From assembly GCA_016213325.1 (NCBI GenBank), contig JACRAY010000001.1, positions 116,836-180,835 of the forward strand: 64,000 nt of DNA, read 5' to 3'. This document shows, one piece after another, positions 44,714-55,683 of this stretch. The stretch's first letter is position 1. Each line of letters starts with the position of its first letter. Below the pieces are notes generated by a model that saw nothing but the letters and a program-made list of their open reading frames with translations, did no database searches and was not told where the DNA came from. Made by a program: the position numbers and the translations under genes. The DNA comes from Burkholderiales bacterium (GTDB taxonomy: Bacteria > Pseudomonadota > Gammaproteobacteria > Burkholderiales > Burkholderiaceae_C).

Positions 44714-46321
44714 TCACACGTCGATCGCGGCAGCCGACCCCGCCTTCTTGCGCAGCTCGACCTTCTGGATCTTGCCGGTGGACGTTTTCGGCAGCTCGCC
44801 GAAGACCACAGCCTTCGGCACCTTGAACCCCGCCAGGTGCTTGCGGCAATGTGCCACGAGTTCCTCGGCGGTGAGCGCAGAGCCGGCCTTCAGCTCCACG
44901 AAGGCACACGGCGTCTCGCCCCACTTCGGGTCGGGCTTGGCGACCACGGCCGCTGCCAGCACGTCGGGGTGGCGATACAGCACGTCCTCGACCTCGATCG
45001 ACGAGATGTTCTCGCCGCCCGAAATGATGATGTCCTTGCTGCGGTCCTTGATCTTGATGTAGCCGTCGGGAAACTGCACCGCGAGGTCGCCGGTGTGGTA
45101 CCAGCCGCCGGCAAAGGCCTCGGCGGTGGCCTTCGGGTTCTTCAGGTAGCCCTTCATCGTGATGTTGCCGCGGAACATGATCTCGCCCATGGTCTCGCCG
45201 TCCATAGCCACGGGCTGCATCGTTTGGGGGTCGATCACGCGCGCGCTGCGCTGCAGGTGGTAGCGCACGCCCTGCCGCGCATTGAGCCGCGCCCGCTCGC
45301 CGATGTCGAGGCCGTCCCACTCTTCGTGCTTGGCGCACGCCGTCGCAGGGCCATAGACCTCGGTCAGGCCGTACACGTGCGTGAGGTCGAAGCCGAGCTT
45401 CTCCATGCCTTCGATCAACGACGCCGGTGGGGCAGCGCCGGCCACCATCGCCTTCACGCCGGCCGGCAGGCCTTGCTTCAGTTCATCGGGCGCATTCACC
45501 AGCATGCCGTGCACGATGGGCGCGCCGCAGTAGTGAGTGACGCCGTGCGCCTTGATGGCGTCGATGATCGCCTGGGCCTCCACCTTGCGCAGGCAGACGT
45601 TGACGCCGGCGCGCGCTGCGATGGCCCAGGGGAAGCACCACCCGTTGCAATGGAACATGGGCAGCGTCCACAGGTAGACCGGGTGCTTGGGCATGTCCCA
45701 TTCGAGGATGTTCGATATCGCATTGATCGCGGCGCCTCGATGGTGGTAGACCACGCCCTTCGGGTTGCCGGTGGTGCCGCTGGTGTAGTTGAGCGCAATG
45801 GCATCCCACTCGTCGGCCGGCAATTGCCACGCGAAGCCGGGGTCGCCTGCAGCGATGAAGTCTTCATACCCGGCTTCGGCGTCGATCACGCGCAGCTCAC
45901 GCTTCGATTGCCGCAACGCCAGCGCCCTGTCCATGACGGGCGCAAATTCGGGATCGACGATCACCAGCTTCGCCTCGCCATGGTCCAGCATGAAGGCGAT
46001 CGCTTCCGCGTCCAGCCGCGTGTTCAGGGCGTTGAGCACGGCGCCGGCCATGGGGATGCCGAAGTGGGCCTCGACCATGGGCGGCGTGTTGGGCAGCATC
46101 ACGGCCACGGTGTCGCCCTTGCCGAGCCCGGCGTTCGTGAGCGCGCTGGCCAGCTGCCGGCAGCGGGCGTAGGTCTCGGCCCAGGTGCGCCTGAGCGAGC
46201 CGTGCACGACTGCGGTACGCTGCGGGTAGACCTCTGCCGCCCGCTCGATGAAGGACAGCGGCGAAATCGGGGCGAAGTTGGCCTCGTTGCGGCCCAGGTC
46301 CTGGTCAAAAATACCGGCCAT
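44714..46321 (-). CDS. AMP-dependent acyl-CoA synthetase (AlkK-like)
   Basis: A 535-residue adenylate-forming enzyme that activates a carboxylic acid to its CoA thioester. Motifs are the P-loop YTSGTTGNPKGVVYHHRG, the adenylation A5 segment HVYGLTEVYGP, the hinge GWYHTGDLAVQFPDGYIKIK and the C-terminal STGKIQK with the catalytic lysine. The medium-chain AlkK/acyl-CoA synthetase group fits best. The ATG at 46321 follows AAGGAG. It is divergent from dnaG with 76 bases between them. Confidence 0.9.
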   Translation of the reverse strand: MAGIFDQDLGRNEANFAPISPLSFIERAAEVYPQRTAVVHGSLRRTWAETYARCRQLASALTNAGLGKGDTVAVMLPNTPPMVEAHFGIPMAGAVLNALNTRLDAEAIAFMLDHGEAKLVIVDPEFAPVMDRALALRQSKRELRVIDAEAGYEDFIAAGDPGFAWQLPADEWDAIALNYTSGTTGNPKGVVYHHRGAAINAISNILEWDMPKHPVYLWTLPMFHCNGWCFPWAIAARAGVNVCLRKVEAQAIIDAIKAHGVTHYCGAPIVHGMLVNAPDELKQGLPAGVKAMVAGAAPPASLIEGMEKLGFDLTHVYGLTEVYGPATACAKHEEWDGLDIGERARLNARQGVRYHLQRSARVIDPQTMQPVAMDGETMGEIMFRGNITMKGYLKNPKATAEAFAGGWYHTGDLAVQFPDGYIKIKDRSKDIIISGGENISSIEVEDVLYRHPDVLAAAVVAKPDPKWGETPCAFVELKAGSALTAEELVAHCRKHLAGFKVPKAVVFGELPKTSTGKIQKVELRKKAGSAAAIDV

Positions 46322-46397
46322 GATGCTTGTCTCCTTGGTTTGCGCCGAGGCTAACGCTTTCTGCTGCATCGCACCATCCTGTAAGAATACTTAATCC

Positions 46398-48182
46398 TTG
46401 GCCATCCCCCAGTCTTTCATCCAGGAGTTGCTGGCGCGCGCCGACGTGGTGGACATCGTCGGCCGCTACGTGCAGCTCAAGAAAGGCGGGGCCAACTACC
46501 TCGGACTGTGCCCGTTCCACGGCGAGAAGTCGCCCTCGTTCACCGTGACCCCGGCCAAGCAGTTCTACCACTGCTTCGGCTGCGGCAAGAACGGCAACGC
46601 CATCGGCTTCCTCATGGACTACGCCGGTATGAACTTCGTCGAGGCCGTGAAGGACCTGGCCGGGCAGTACGGCATGCAGGTGCCCGACGACGACCGTTCA
46701 CCGGCCGACCGCGCGCGCGCCGCCGAGGAGCGCCAGAAGCAGGCCACGTTGACCGACGTGCTCGAAAAGGCCGGTGCTGCCTACCGCAAGCACCTGCGCA
46801 GCTCGCCAAAAGCCATCGAGTACTTCAAGGGGCGCGGCGTCTCGGGCGAGGTCGCCAAGCGCTTCGGCCTGGGTTATGCGCCGGAAGGCTGGCGCACGCT
46901 GGCCAGCGTGTTTCCTTCGTACGACGACCCGCTGCTGGCCGAGAGCGGGCTGGTGATTGTCAACGAAGAGGATGACAAGCGCTACGACCGCTTCCGCGAC
47001 CGCGTGATGTTCCCCATCCGCAACGTCAAGGGCGAGTGCATCGGCTTCGGCGGCCGCGTGCTGGGTGAGGGCACGCCGAAGTACTTGAACTCGCCCGAGA
47101 CGCCGGTCTTCAGCAAGGGCCGCGAACTGTACGGCCTGTTCGAGGCGCGCGACGCCCTGCGCGAGCACGGCTACGTGCTGGTCACCGAAGGCTACATGGA
47201 CGTCGTCGCGCTGGCCCAGCTCGGCTTCCCGAACGCGGTGGCCACGCTGGGCACGGCCTGCACGGCCGAGCACGTGCAGAAGCTGTTCCGCTTCACCGAC
47301 AGCGTGGTGTTCAGCTTCGACGGCGACGCCGCCGGCCGGCGCGCTGCGCGCAAGGCGCTGGACGGCGCCCTCCCCTACGCCACCGACGTGCGCACGGTGA
47401 AGTTCCTGTTCCTGCCGCCCGAGCACGACCCCGACAGCTTCATCCGTGAATTCGGACAGGAAGCGTTCGCGCGCTACATCGGCGACGCGACGCCGCTGTC
47501 GCGCTTCCTGATCGAAGCGGCGCGCGAAGGCTGCGACCTGGCCACGGCGGAAGGGCGTGCGCACCTGGCCGCCAACGCCAAGCCGCTGTGGATGCAGATG
47601 CCCGAAGGCGCGCTCAAGCGGCAGCTGCTGGCCGAGATTGGCGAACTGGTCCAGCTCGGCACGCACGAACTCGCCTCGCTGTGGGAAGGCAAGCCAGCCA
47701 AGCCGCGCGGCTACGCGCCGCGGCGCGAGCCTTATCCGGACCGGCCAAGGCCCACGCGTACCCGCGTGCTCCCCGCCAGCCGGGCCGGTCGGGCCCTGCA
47801 GATCGTGCTGGCCGTGCCGGAAGCCTGGGAACGGCTGAGCCAGGACGACCACCACCTGCTGTGCGCCTTGCCGGCGCCGCACGGGCCGCTCTTCACGTGG
47901 CTCGACAGCCAGCACCACGACCATGGCCCGCAGCCCTGGCATGCGTTGCGCGAGGCCTTGCGCGGCCACGAGCTCGAGGACGTGGCGGTGGCCGAGTTCG
48001 CCAAGCTGCAGCCGGGCGTCGACAGCGACCCGGCCGAACTGGCCAACATCCTGGCCATGGAGCGCAAGGCCCGCCAGGCCGAGGAAATGAGCCGGCTCTC
48101 GGCCACCGCGGCCACCGACCCCGAAGCCTATGAGCGGCTGCGAGTGTTGGTTGAAGCGCAAAAGCCGAGGCCCCCGACTTGA
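46398..48182 (+). CDS. dnaG: DNA primase
   Basis: Synthesises RNA primers at replication forks. The 594-residue protein starts at TTG 46398 (AIPQSFIQELLARADVVDIV). It has the CHC2 zinc finger with Cys38 and His41 in CPFH and the later CFGCG, a TOPRIM domain with LVTEGYMDVVAL and FSFDGDAAGRRAA, and a less conserved DnaB-interacting C-terminus. It precedes rpoD as in the macromolecular synthesis operon. rpsU, often the first gene, is not present here. Confidence 0.96.
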   Translation: MAIPQSFIQELLARADVVDIVGRYVQLKKGGANYLGLCPFHGEKSPSFTVTPAKQFYHCFGCGKNGNAIGFLMDYAGMNFVEAVKDLAGQYGMQVPDDDRSPADRARAAEERQKQATLTDVLEKAGAAYRKHLRSSPKAIEYFKGRGVSGEVAKRFGLGYAPEGWRTLASVFPSYDDPLLAESGLVIVNEEDDKRYDRFRDRVMFPIRNVKGECIGFGGRVLGEGTPKYLNSPETPVFSKGRELYGLFEARDALREHGYVLVTEGYMDVVALAQLGFPNAVATLGTACTAEHVQKLFRFTDSVVFSFDGDAAGRRAARKALDGALPYATDVRTVKFLFLPPEHDPDSFIREFGQEAFARYIGDATPLSRFLIEAAREGCDLATAEGRAHLAANAKPLWMQMPEGALKRQLLAEIGELVQLGTHELASLWEGKPAKPRGYAPRREPYPDRPRPTRTRVLPASRAGRALQIVLAVPEAWERLSQDDHHLLCALPAPHGPLFTWLDSQHHDHGPQPWHALREALRGHELEDVAVAEFAKLQPGVDSDPAELANILAMERKARQAEEMSRLSATAATDPEAYERLRVLVEAQKPRPPT

Positions 48183-48442
48183 TTTCCCGGCATGAAGGTA
48201 TAATGTAGGGTTTGCTACCGGCAAGAGCGACAGCAGCACCTCCGGACCGGCCCTCCAGGCAAGCCCTGGCGCCCAAAGATGGGCACGGCCACATACCCGC
48301 AAGGACTGCATCCCAAATGTTCGCCCCTACGTCTTGCCACTGAGGAGTGCCGCTTCGCGGCGCGCCTTTCTTGCCGCTCCCCGCGCCGGGTCGCCATGGC
48401 GCTTTTGTGTTTTTGAAGAACGTTCCAGGTTCCGAGGTATCC
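48183..48442 (+). promoter_or_regulatory. Structured leader between dnaG and rpoD
   Basis: A 260-base region with no convincing gene. It contains TATAAT at 48199-48204 (with TTGATT only 14 bases upstream, a poor -35 spacing) and several short inverted repeats. A terminator-like hairpin lies near its end. It could be the rpoD leader with its own promoter, or a small RNA of about 200 bases between the promoter and the hairpin. Neither is established. Confidence 0.5.
48383..48415 (+). terminator. Terminator-like hairpin in the rpoD leader
   Basis: GCGCC (48383-48387) can pair with GGCGC (48398-48402), and the arm is followed by TTTTGTGTTTTT. It ends 28 bases before the rpoD ATG. Its location inside an apparent operon suggests partial termination or attenuation. 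Confidence 0.5.
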
Positions 48443-50802
<2,360 letters not shown>

Positions 50803-50803
<1 letters not shown>

Positions 50804-50831
50804 CGTCATCCCCGCGCAGGCGGGGACCAGG
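50803..50831. repeat. REP-like palindrome after rpoD
   Basis: CCCCGC-GCAG-GCGGGG at 50810-50825 sits in the context CGTCATCCCCGCGCAGG. Sequences of the form GTCAT-CCCGC-N-GCGGG are common dispersed repeats in proteobacterial genomes. Only one copy is seen in this window, so its repeat nature is from recognition, not from counting. Confidence 0.5.
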
Positions 50832-50840
50832 GCTTCACGG

Positions 50841-50865
50841 AAGGCGCCGCAAGGCGCCTTTCTTC
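50841..50865 (+). terminator. Terminator of rpoD
   Basis: AAGGCGCC (50841-50848) pairs with GGCGCCTT (50853-50860) around a GCAA loop, followed by a short pyrimidine tract TCTTC. It lies about 38 bases after the rpoD stop and before a convergent gene. Confidence 0.75.
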
Positions 50866-50879
50866 ATTGGCAGCCGCGG

Positions 50880-51761
50880 CTAGCGCGCCAGGAACCCGAC
50901 CTTCCGGGCAAAGCTGGCCAGCGGCTCTTGCCACAACGCCCCACCATTGACCAGCAGCTGGTGCCCATCACCACCGGCATCGGCCGTGACCACCAGTTCG
51001 CTGTCGCTGCCGCCCTGCCGGAAGGCCGCGTGCCACGACCGCGGCGCCTCGCGGCCCCAGTAGCGGTCGTCGGCTGCGTAAATCCAGACGCTCGGCACGC
51101 GTGTGCTGCGGCCCAGCGTGGCGTAAGCGGCGGCCATCAGGTCGGGACGGCAGCTTTGTCCCGGCGATGCAACGGGGTTGCCCGCCGTGCCTCCGGAGAA
51201 GTTGACGATGCCGCGCACGCCCACCGGGTTCGCAGCGGCTACGGCAACGGCCGCCAGGCCGCCCAGCGAGTGGCCTTCCACCAGCATGCGGTCGCGCTGC
51301 ACCCAAGGCTGCCACTGCGCCCATTCGTAGGCCGCCAGCGCCGGTTCACGCGCAGCCTGCGCCACGCGCAGGAAATCGGGTTCGCCGACGCATTCGCCTT
51401 CGGCCCAGCGCGCACCGGTGTCTTCCACATCGGGCCCCCCGGTCGCGCCATACCCCGGCCGCACGGGCGCGATGACCGCCACGCCCTGCCGCAGCCACCA
51501 CTGCGCATGGCCCGGGGGCACCGCGCTTTCGAGGTTGTCGCGCAGCGAGCGGTTCAACGCGCGCCCATGCAGGTAGATGACGGTGGGGAACGGCCCCCGG
51601 CCTTCTGGTTTGTAGATGTGAACCACCATGTCGCGGCCGCCGCGCAAACGCACGGTCGCCTGCCCGGGCTGCAGGTCACCCGGCTGCGCGACGGAAGCCG
51701 GCCCGAGCAGGGGCGCGACCGCGATGAGCAAAACGAGCAGCAGCGTTCGCATGCCGGGCAT
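50880..51761 (-). CDS. Secreted alpha/beta hydrolase (dienelactone-hydrolase-like)
   Basis: A 293-residue protein with an N-terminal signal peptide (MRTLLLVLLIAVAPLLGPAS, cleavage near SVAQ). The nucleophile elbow is VEGHSLGGLAAVAVA, an aspartate lies in IYAADDRYWG, and a late histidine is present in GGDGHQLL, giving a complete Ser-Asp-His triad. Substrate unknown; an esterase or peptidase role is possible. It is convergent with rpoD and not clearly in an operon. Confidence 0.8.
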   Translation of the reverse strand: MPGMRTLLLVLLIAVAPLLGPASVAQPGDLQPGQATVRLRGGRDMVVHIYKPEGRGPFPTVIYLHGRALNRSLRDNLESAVPPGHAQWWLRQGVAVIAPVRPGYGATGGPDVEDTGARWAEGECVGEPDFLRVAQAAREPALAAYEWAQWQPWVQRDRMLVEGHSLGGLAAVAVAAANPVGVRGIVNFSGGTAGNPVASPGQSCRPDLMAAAYATLGRSTRVPSVWIYAADDRYWGREAPRSWHAAFRQGGSDSELVVTADAGGDGHQLLVNGGALWQEPLASFARKVGFLAR

Positions 51762-51799
51762 TCTGGCAAGCCCGGCAGCGCCGCCCGGTAGGACGAAAG

Positions 51800-52024
51800 C
51801 TAGAACATGGTCTCCTGGTACCTGTCGTGCTTGCCGTCGGTGCGCGGCTGCAGCAGCTGGACCTGGGGCTCATCCACGCACTCGGCTTCGTAGCGCTTGC
51901 CGCAATCGGGGCAGGCATATTCCTGCGGGTGGTCCTGCACATGGGGCGTGTGCATGGCCAGCACGCGGAAGCGCGCCCCGCAGTAAGCGCAGGACCTCTC
52001 GAAGATCGTGACGCCGGCTTCCAT
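51800..52024 (-). CDS. Small zinc-ribbon-like protein of unknown function
   Basis: A 74-residue protein with two CxxC knuckles, RSCAYCGARF near residue 12 and YACPDCGKRYE near residue 38, which should bind one zinc. The region between holds two histidines. I do not recognise a named family. It lies 36 bases after the stop of the second LigB-type gene in the same direction and may be cotranscribed with it. The ATG at 52024 was preferred over an upstream in-frame ATG. Confidence 0.6.
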   Translation of the reverse strand: MEAGVTIFERSCAYCGARFRVLAMHTPHVQDHPQEYACPDCGKRYEAECVDEPQVQLLQPRTDGKHDRYQETMF

Positions 52025-52060
52025 GGCCGGAAGTATGCGCCGCACCACGCGCGGCAGCAA

Positions 52061-52900
52061 CTACGCCACGGCCTCCAGCGCCATCATGCCCGCCGCCGTA
52101 TTGGAGATGGGGATGTGGTAGTTGGTGTGCACCTTGCGCACCTGCCCCGGTACCGCGGCACGCGTGGCCAGCCACATCAGCAGCTCCACGCCCTGCGTGC
52201 CCGTCTTCTCGACGAGCTCGTGGATGCTGAACCGAGTGGCCCATTGCGGGTCGTCGACAAGGCTCTCCATGAACTTCAGGTCGAACGGCTTGTTGATGAA
52301 GCCCGCACGCGCGCCATCCAGCTGGTGCGACAAGCCACCCGTTCCGATCACGACCACGCGCTTGTCGCTGTCCCACGAGCTGATGGCTTCACCTACGGCG
52401 CGCCCCAGGTCGAAGCAGCGCCTGGCCGTGGGCAACGGGAACTGCACGGTGTTGATGCAAACCGGCACCGTCGTCACGGGGCACTCCCCTTCCGGCCAGA
52501 ACAGCTTGAGCGGCAGCGTGAACGCGTGGTCCACCAGCATCTCCTGGCAGGTGGTGATGTCGAACTCGTGGTTCACCAGGTGCTCGATCAGGTGCCACGA
52601 CAGGTCCGGCTCGCCGCGGAACGGCGGCAGCGTGGGAATGCCCCAGCCTTCGTCGGCATTGCGGTATTCCGGCGCCGCGCCGACGGCGAAGGTCGGCATC
52701 TTGTCCAGGAAGAAGTTGAGGCCGTGGTCGTTGTAGAACACCACTGCGACATCGGGCTTCACCTCGCGCAGCCATTCGTGCACCGGCAGGAAGCCGTCGA
52801 AGAAAGGCTTCCAGTACGGCTCGCCCTGCAGCCCGCGGGCGATCGCGCCGCCGATGGCGGGCACGTGGGAGGTGGTCAGCCCACCGATGATTCTTGCCAT
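52061..52900 (-). CDS. Second LigB-type class III extradiol dioxygenase, beta subunit
   Basis: A 279-residue catalytic subunit related to protocatechuate 4,5-dioxygenase LigB. His12 in TTSHVPAIG and the NDHGLNF histidine are the expected iron ligands. The catalytic His is in GTGGLSHQL and the iron-binding Glu in GVELLMWL, so it should be active. It differs substantially from the LigB at 59113, so substrate preference may differ (for example gallate or a methylated derivative). It overlaps its alpha-subunit gene by 25 bases. Confidence 0.88.
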   Translation of the reverse strand: MARIIGGLTTSHVPAIGGAIARGLQGEPYWKPFFDGFLPVHEWLREVKPDVAVVFYNDHGLNFFLDKMPTFAVGAAPEYRNADEGWGIPTLPPFRGEPDLSWHLIEHLVNHEFDITTCQEMLVDHAFTLPLKLFWPEGECPVTTVPVCINTVQFPLPTARRCFDLGRAVGEAISSWDSDKRVVVIGTGGLSHQLDGARAGFINKPFDLKFMESLVDDPQWATRFSIHELVEKTGTQGVELLMWLATRAAVPGQVRKVHTNYHIPISNTAAGMMALEAVA

Positions 52901-53277
52901 TCCCAGGCCTCCTCGCCTTCCAGTCTGTCGGGCTGGTCGTTGTGCCGCACCAGCATCGCCTTGAAGGCATCCTTGGTCATGCCGGTCTGCGCGGCGCCCA
53001 GGTCCTGCACGTCCAGGCCGAGGATGCCGGCGAACTTGGCCAGGTAGTAGACGTTGCCGCCGGCTGCGAGCAGCCCCAGCACGTCGCGCTTGCGGATGGC
53101 GGCGGCCTGCGGCTCGCCCACACCGTAGTGGCGCATGTAGGCCTCTTCGTCACGCTTGAACGCGGCACGGTTGGACGCGTCGTTGAACGAGAAGCACATC
53201 TTGTTGAGGGCATAGCCCTTGCGGGCCTGCGCCCCGTCGAACAGGGTCGTGCCCGGTATGTCCTGCTGCTGGCGCAT
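52876..53277 (-). CDS. Second LigA-type dioxygenase, alpha subunit
   Basis: A 133-residue, all-helical LigA-family subunit (PGTTLFDGAQARKGYALNKM, then GGNVYYLAKFAGILG) that covers the active site of LigB-type dioxygenases. Its C-terminus overlaps the beta-subunit start by 25 bases, a longer overlap than in the first set. It lies 71 bases after the ABM-domain gene and starts its own two-gene unit. Confidence 0.88.
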   Translation of the reverse strand: MRQQQDIPGTTLFDGAQARKGYALNKMCFSFNDASNRAAFKRDEEAYMRHYGVGEPQAAAIRKRDVLGLLAAGGNVYYLAKFAGILGLDVQDLGAAQTGMTKDAFKAMLVRHNDQPDRLEGEEAWEWQESSVG

Positions 53278-53348
53278 GGCAACTCCGGAAGTTGCCCACC
53301 ATGGTGCCGGGCACGCGCGTGCGCGTGCTGACGCAGGTCAAGTGGCGG

Positions 53349-53645
53349 TCAAGGCATCGAGAAAACGACCTCGCCCGAGACCGGGTCGGTCACGCCGAGG
53401 CCGTTGCCCAGGTCTTCCAGCGTGTCGCGGAAGCTGTCCAGCAGCGCGATCATCTTCGGCCGCGCACCGGCGATGTCCTCGAAGTTGTCCCATTCGCCGA
53501 TGAAGCAGAAGCTGCGCTCGCCGGTTTTCACCAGCGAGGCCTTGCGGATGCCGCCGAAGCCCGTGTCGGACTTCCGGTGGGCGTCGATGAAGTCCTGCTC
53601 GCGGCCGGGCTTGACGCGGAAACGCACGATGTTGAAGGCAGTCAT
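53349..53645 (-). CDS. Antibiotic biosynthesis monooxygenase (ABM) domain protein
   Basis: A 98-residue ferredoxin-like-fold protein (NIVRFRVKPGREQDFIDAHR start; SFCFIGEWDNFEDIAG middle). The ABM fold includes haem-degrading and quinone-forming monooxygenases, but many members are uncharacterised. It lies between a sensor kinase gene and the second ligA in the same direction. A role in the neighbouring aromatic pathway is possible but not shown. Confidence 0.75.
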   Translation of the reverse strand: MTAFNIVRFRVKPGREQDFIDAHRKSDTGFGGIRKASLVKTGERSFCFIGEWDNFEDIAGARPKMIALLDSFRDTLEDLGNGLGVTDPVSGEVVFSMP

Positions 53646-53674
53646 GGGTGTCTCCTTGCGGGGCTGCGATTGTG

Positions 53675-54988
53675 CTACCGGCGAGGGGGCGCAGGCAAGA
53701 AGACGATCGCTTCCAGCCCGGGCGCCGCATTGCGCAGCGTGAGCCTGCCACCGTGGGCCAGCGCCACCAGCTTCGACAGGTAGAGCCCCAGGCCGACGCC
53801 CCCGGTCGCGCGTATACGCGATTTGTCGGGCCGCCAGAAGGCTTCGGCCAGGTGCGGCAAGGCGGCTTCGTCCACGCCCGGGCCGTGGTCGCGCACCCGC
53901 AGGTCGATGCCGAGCTCGGTGGAGCGCAACGTGACCGTCGGCACGGGCGCACCCGGCGGCGTGTGGCGCACCGCATTGTCGAGCAGGTTGCGCAGCAGCA
54001 GCTTGATGCGCGTGCGGTCGAGCTGCATCGGCGCAACGCTGGCCAGGTCCGTCTCGATGGCAGCTCGTTGTGCGCCGACGACCTCATCGACCAGCGAGGG
54101 CAAATCCGTCTCTTCCAAGTGCAGCGCCGCATGGCCTTGCCCGAGCCGCTCGCTTTCGAGCAAGTCGGTCACCAGGCCCGCCATCTCCTGCAGGTCGCGC
54201 AGCAGCGCGGCGCGGCGCTCGCCGGTCGTGCCCGACTCGTCGAGCAACTCGGTGTTCAGGCGCGCGCGCGTGATCGGGCTGCGCAATTCATGGCTGATGG
54301 CGAGCAGCAGGGCACGCTTGGCTTCCAGCATGCCGTGGATGCTCGAAGCCATCTGGTTCACGTCACCCGCCAGGTCGCCGAGCTCGTCGCGCCGCCGCAC
54401 CGGAATGGGCTGCCCGAAACTGCCTTGCCCGAAGCGCTGTGCCCCCGCACGGATGTCGTCCAGCGGGCGCAGCAAGCGCCGCACATAGGCGTAGGCGAGC
54501 CAGGTGATGCCCAGCAGCGCCACCAGCGTGATCCAGCCGACCACGCGCGGGCGGTGCCGCCAGGGCCGCGTGTTCAGGCCGAACTCGATGCGGTGGCCGT
54601 CGGCGGTGGTGCGCGCCAGCAGGCTGTCGCCCAGCCGCCAGTCGTCGCGCCTTTCCCAGTAGCGCTGCTCGTAGCTGTCGTCGTCCGCGCTCTGCCAGTT
54701 GAGTTCGGGCCCCGAGATCCGGATGCGCAACGGCAGCCGCTCGGTCAGGCTCCGTGCGCGGTCGCGGCTCGGCGGCGAGCCGATCTCTTCGGCCAGCCGG
54801 TCGACGTAGTCGGCGATCAGGGGCTTGGCCGCGTCGCGCCAGCCGACGCTCAGTGCATGCTGCGCGCCTCCGAAGAAGATGGCCGCCAGCGCCGCGGCAA
54901 GCAGCAGGAACATGGCGACGATGCGCGCCCTGAGCGAATGGCGAAAGCGACGGTGCACCCGCCGGTGCCACGCGGGCGCATCAGCCAT
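53675..54988 (-). CDS. Sensor histidine kinase (EnvZ/CpxA-like)
   Basis: A 437-residue membrane kinase. A first helix (IVAMFLLLAAALAAIFFGGA) and a second (VVGWITLVALLGITWLAYAY) flank a periplasmic sensor of about 120 residues. A HAMP domain follows, then the H box AISHELRSPITRAR, the N box LLRNLLDNAVRH, and the G boxes DHGPGVDE and GVGLGLYLSKL. The ATG at 54988 overlaps the response-regulator stop by eight bases. It is the third gene of a Spy-like/regulator/kinase set. Confidence 0.92.
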   Translation of the reverse strand: MADAPAWHRRVHRRFRHSLRARIVAMFLLLAAALAAIFFGGAQHALSVGWRDAAKPLIADYVDRLAEEIGSPPSRDRARSLTERLPLRIRISGPELNWQSADDDSYEQRYWERRDDWRLGDSLLARTTADGHRIEFGLNTRPWRHRPRVVGWITLVALLGITWLAYAYVRRLLRPLDDIRAGAQRFGQGSFGQPIPVRRRDELGDLAGDVNQMASSIHGMLEAKRALLLAISHELRSPITRARLNTELLDESGTTGERRAALLRDLQEMAGLVTDLLESERLGQGHAALHLEETDLPSLVDEVVGAQRAAIETDLASVAPMQLDRTRIKLLLRNLLDNAVRHTPPGAPVPTVTLRSTELGIDLRVRDHGPGVDEAALPHLAEAFWRPDKSRIRATGGVGLGLYLSKLVALAHGGRLTLRNAAPGLEAIVFLPAPPRR

Positions 54989-55664
54989 GTGCGCCCTGCG
55001 CGCGCAAGGCGAGCGCGTAGCCCGCATTGCGCAAGGTCTTGATCGCGTCCACCGGCTCCAGCTTCTTGCGCAGCCGGCTCACCACGATGTCGACGGCGCG
55101 CGTGTAGAGCTCCGCTTCATGCCCGCGCAGGTGGTTCAGGATGTCGTCGCGGCTGAACACCTTGCCCGGCTCGCGGGCCAGCAGCAGCAGCAGGTCGAAC
55201 TCGGTGCTGGTGAGTTCCACCGGGTCGCCCTGCCGCAGCACCGTGCGGGTGACGGCGTCGACCACCAGGCCTTCGAAGCGCAGCCGGCCATCGGATGCCG
55301 CCGGGCCACGGCGCCGCAGCACGGTCTGCAATCGCGCCACCAGCTCGCGCGGCTCGAAAGGCTTGGGCAGGTAGTCGTCGGCCCCCAACTCCAGGCCGAC
55401 CACCCGGTCCATCACTTCGCCGCGCGCGGTGAGCATCACGATGGGGATGTCGCTTTCGCTGCGGATGGCACGGCACAGGGCGAAGCCGTCCATCTCGGGC
55501 AGCATCACGTCGAGGATGGCGGCGTCGAAGCCGCCCGCGCGCAGGCGCTCGAGCCCCTCGCTCGGGCGCGTCGCCTGCTCCAGCTGCATGCCGAAACGTT
55601 CGACGTACGCGGCGAGCGGCTCGCCCAGGCCTCGGTCGTCGTCGATCAGCAGCAGGCGCGGCAT
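54981..55664 (-). CDS. OmpR-family response regulator
   Basis: A 227-residue regulator. The receiver domain has the acidic cluster LLLIDDDRG, the phospho-acceptor in AAILDVMLPEMDG and the conserved lysine in DDYLPKPFEPREL. The C-terminal winged helix includes LTSTEFDLLLLLAREPGKVF and AVDIVVSRLRKKLEP. The gene lies 19 bases after the Spy-like gene and overlaps the kinase, so all three should be cotranscribed. The partner stimulus is unknown; envelope stress is plausible. Confidence 0.93.
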   Translation of the reverse strand: MPRLLLIDDDRGLGEPLAAYVERFGMQLEQATRPSEGLERLRAGGFDAAILDVMLPEMDGFALCRAIRSESDIPIVMLTARGEVMDRVVGLELGADDYLPKPFEPRELVARLQTVLRRRGPAASDGRLRFEGLVVDAVTRTVLRQGDPVELTSTEFDLLLLLAREPGKVFSRDDILNHLRGHEAELYTRAVDIVVSRLRKKLEPVDAIKTLRNAGYALALRAQGAHG

Positions 55665-55683
55665 GGCGCCCATTCTGCGCCCG

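Noticed and set aside
48179..48204. Strong sigma-70 promoter for rpoD (TTGATT to TATAAT)
   Set aside because: The spacing of 14 bases is too short for a strong promoter; only the -10 element was retained as a suggestion.
48183..48442. 6S RNA gene
   Set aside because: The span has about the right length, but I could not recognise the 6S central bubble or its conserved ends.
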